Shown here: positions 63,046-64,000 of the stretch, piece after piece
How the letters are laid out: the number at the start of each line of letters is the position of its first letter
Position numbering within the stretch: position 1 is the first letter of the stretch
NCBI GenBank assembly: GCA_963755335.1
Contig: CAVWJW010000008.1
Location: 496,001-560,000 of the forward strand
Length of the DNA stretch: 64,000 bases
Direction of reading: 5' to 3'
DNA from: UBA10649 sp963755335
Lineage (GTDB): Bacteria > Actinomycetota > Actinomycetes > S36-B12
The notes under the pieces: model-generated
What the model saw: only the letters and a program-made list of their open reading frames with translations
Database searches by the model: none
What the model was told of the DNA's origin: nothing
Position numbers and translations under genes: made by a program

Positions 63046-64000
63046 ATGAGCTCGGTGTGGATGCCCATCATCGTGATCGCGGTGCTGATCCTGGTCGCGG
63101 CTGCTTCGTGGCTGCGGAGCTCGCGCTGGTGTCGCTTCGCGACAGCCAGGTGGCGCGCGTGGGCCAGGACAACGGTCGTCGCGGTCGCCGTCTGGTTGCC
63201 CTGACGTCGAACCCCAATCGGTTCCTGGCCGCCGCCCAGATCGCAGTGACCCTCGCCGGCTTCCTGTCGGCGGCATTCGGCGAGTCCAAGATCTCGCCGT
63301 TCGTCGTGCCGATCGTCGTCGGCTGGGGGGTGAGCGAGTCGGCAGCGGAGATCATCGTGCTGATCGTCATCACGTCGATCATCGCCTACTTCTCGCTGGT
63401 CATCGGCGAGCTCGTGCCCAAGCGGATCGCCCTGCAGAAGACCGAGCAGATCGCGTTGGTCGCGGCCGCTCCTATCGACGTGATCGCGACGATCCTTCGG
63501 CCCGTGATCGCGCTGCTGTCGGTGTCGACTGACTTCGTCGTCCGCCTGCTCGGCCTCGATCCGAAGGCGGGTCGCGATGCCATCAGCGGCGAGGAGCTGC
63601 GCGACATGGTCGCCTCGCACGGAGACCTCACGGTCGAGGAGCGCGAGCTGATCGACGACGTCTTCGACGCCGGCGACCGCGAGCTTCGCGAGGTCATGAT
63701 CCCGCGGACCGAGGTCGACTTCCTCGACGCGTCGATGCCGGTTCGCAAGGCGGCCCGCTGGGTCGTGGACCAGCCGCACAGCCGGTATCCGGTCATGCGC
63801 GACTCGGCCGACGATGTCATCGGCTTCGTGCACGTGCGTGACCTCCTCAACCCGGATCTCGCCAATCGCTCCATCCGCGTCGGCGACCTGGCCCGCGAGA
63901 TCACCTCCTTCCCCGGCAGCAAGGAGGTCCTCCGCACCCTGACCGAGATGCGCCGGCTTCAGCAGCACGTCGCCATCGTTCAGGACGAGTACGGCGGCAC
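63046..64000 (+). CDS. CNNM/CBS (hemolysin C-like) membrane protein, partial and frameshifted
   Basis: Runs off the window end. The N-terminal helix (MPIIVIAVLILVAA), then FVAAELALVSLRDSQVARV, QIAVTLAGFLSAAFGE and VIGELVPKRIAL belong to the DUF21/CNNM transporter domain; GEELRDMVASHGDLTVEERELIDDVFD leads into CBS domains (MIPRTEVDFLDAS, HSRYPVMRDS). Such proteins are implicated in Mg or Co efflux; the hemolysin name is historical. One base is missing near 63103 (AAF region), restoring VAA-FVAAEL. ATG 63046 has GTAGTGT upstream. The reading frame then stays open to the edge. Confidence 0.8.

Overview
The window is a GC-rich stretch (about 70% by eye) of an actinobacterial chromosome. The evidence is a groES–groEL1 operon with a CIRCE operator and a His-rich GroEL tail, a WhiB regulator, the guaB–guaB3–SSADH–GMC oxidoreductase order, DUF6350 and DUF3017 membrane proteins, a eukaryote-type NADP isocitrate dehydrogenase, and several genes that look leaderless (TAGGNT, six bases, then GTG). 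The genus cannot be fixed from this. No rRNA, tRNA, CRISPR array, insertion sequence or replication origin was seen. No gene-free gap exceeds 300 bases.

Layout. 1-5 kb: end of a divergent methyltransferase, groES/groEL, a DUF4242 protein, a SARP/TPR regulator and whiB. 5-12 kb: MerR/B12-type regulator, guaB, guaB3, succinate-semialdehyde dehydrogenase and a GMC oxidoreductase. 12-16 kb (minus strand): a form II CO-dehydrogenase-like coxS-coxL-coxM set. 16-24 kb: dispanin-like protein, guaA, PIG-L deacetylase, a secreted M15-like peptidase, pcrA and a lipase-like hydrolase. 24-34 kb: Lrp ligand-binding protein, flavin reductase, B12-binding subunit, sucCD, TauE, DUF6350, purN-purH and a DMT transporter. 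34-58.7 kb: a large catabolic island interrupted by folD. 58.7-64 kb: DUF3017, lhgO, mdh, icd, a lone Flp pilin and a truncated CNNM/CBS protein.

The catabolic island is the least ordinary part. It holds a ribose-type ABC importer (separate permease, lipoprotein, and an ATPase fused to a second permease), three SDR-type enzymes, three zinc alcohol dehydrogenases, a 3-hydroxyisobutyrate-dehydrogenase-like enzyme, an acyl-CoA ligase, an alpha/beta hydrolase, a VOC protein, an M24 protein with a changed metal site, an acetoin/pyruvate-type E1alpha-E1beta-E2 set without E3, two TIM-barrel isomerase-like proteins (one EboE-like) and one XRE-cupin regulator. Several of its promoters carry a shared TNGTTCAGTA motif, in two cases as inverted copies flanking the promoter, which suggests one regulon. 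The substrate cannot be named from sequence. An imported polyol, sugar acid or other hydroxylated compound that is oxidised, activated with CoA and cleaved to acyl-CoA would fit.

Sequence quality matters. Single-base frameshifts occur in many genes, often in short C or G runs, and more than 20 fall between 52.6 and 56.3 kb. The protein sequence stays family-like on both sides of each break, so many are probably sequencing or assembly errors rather than real decay.
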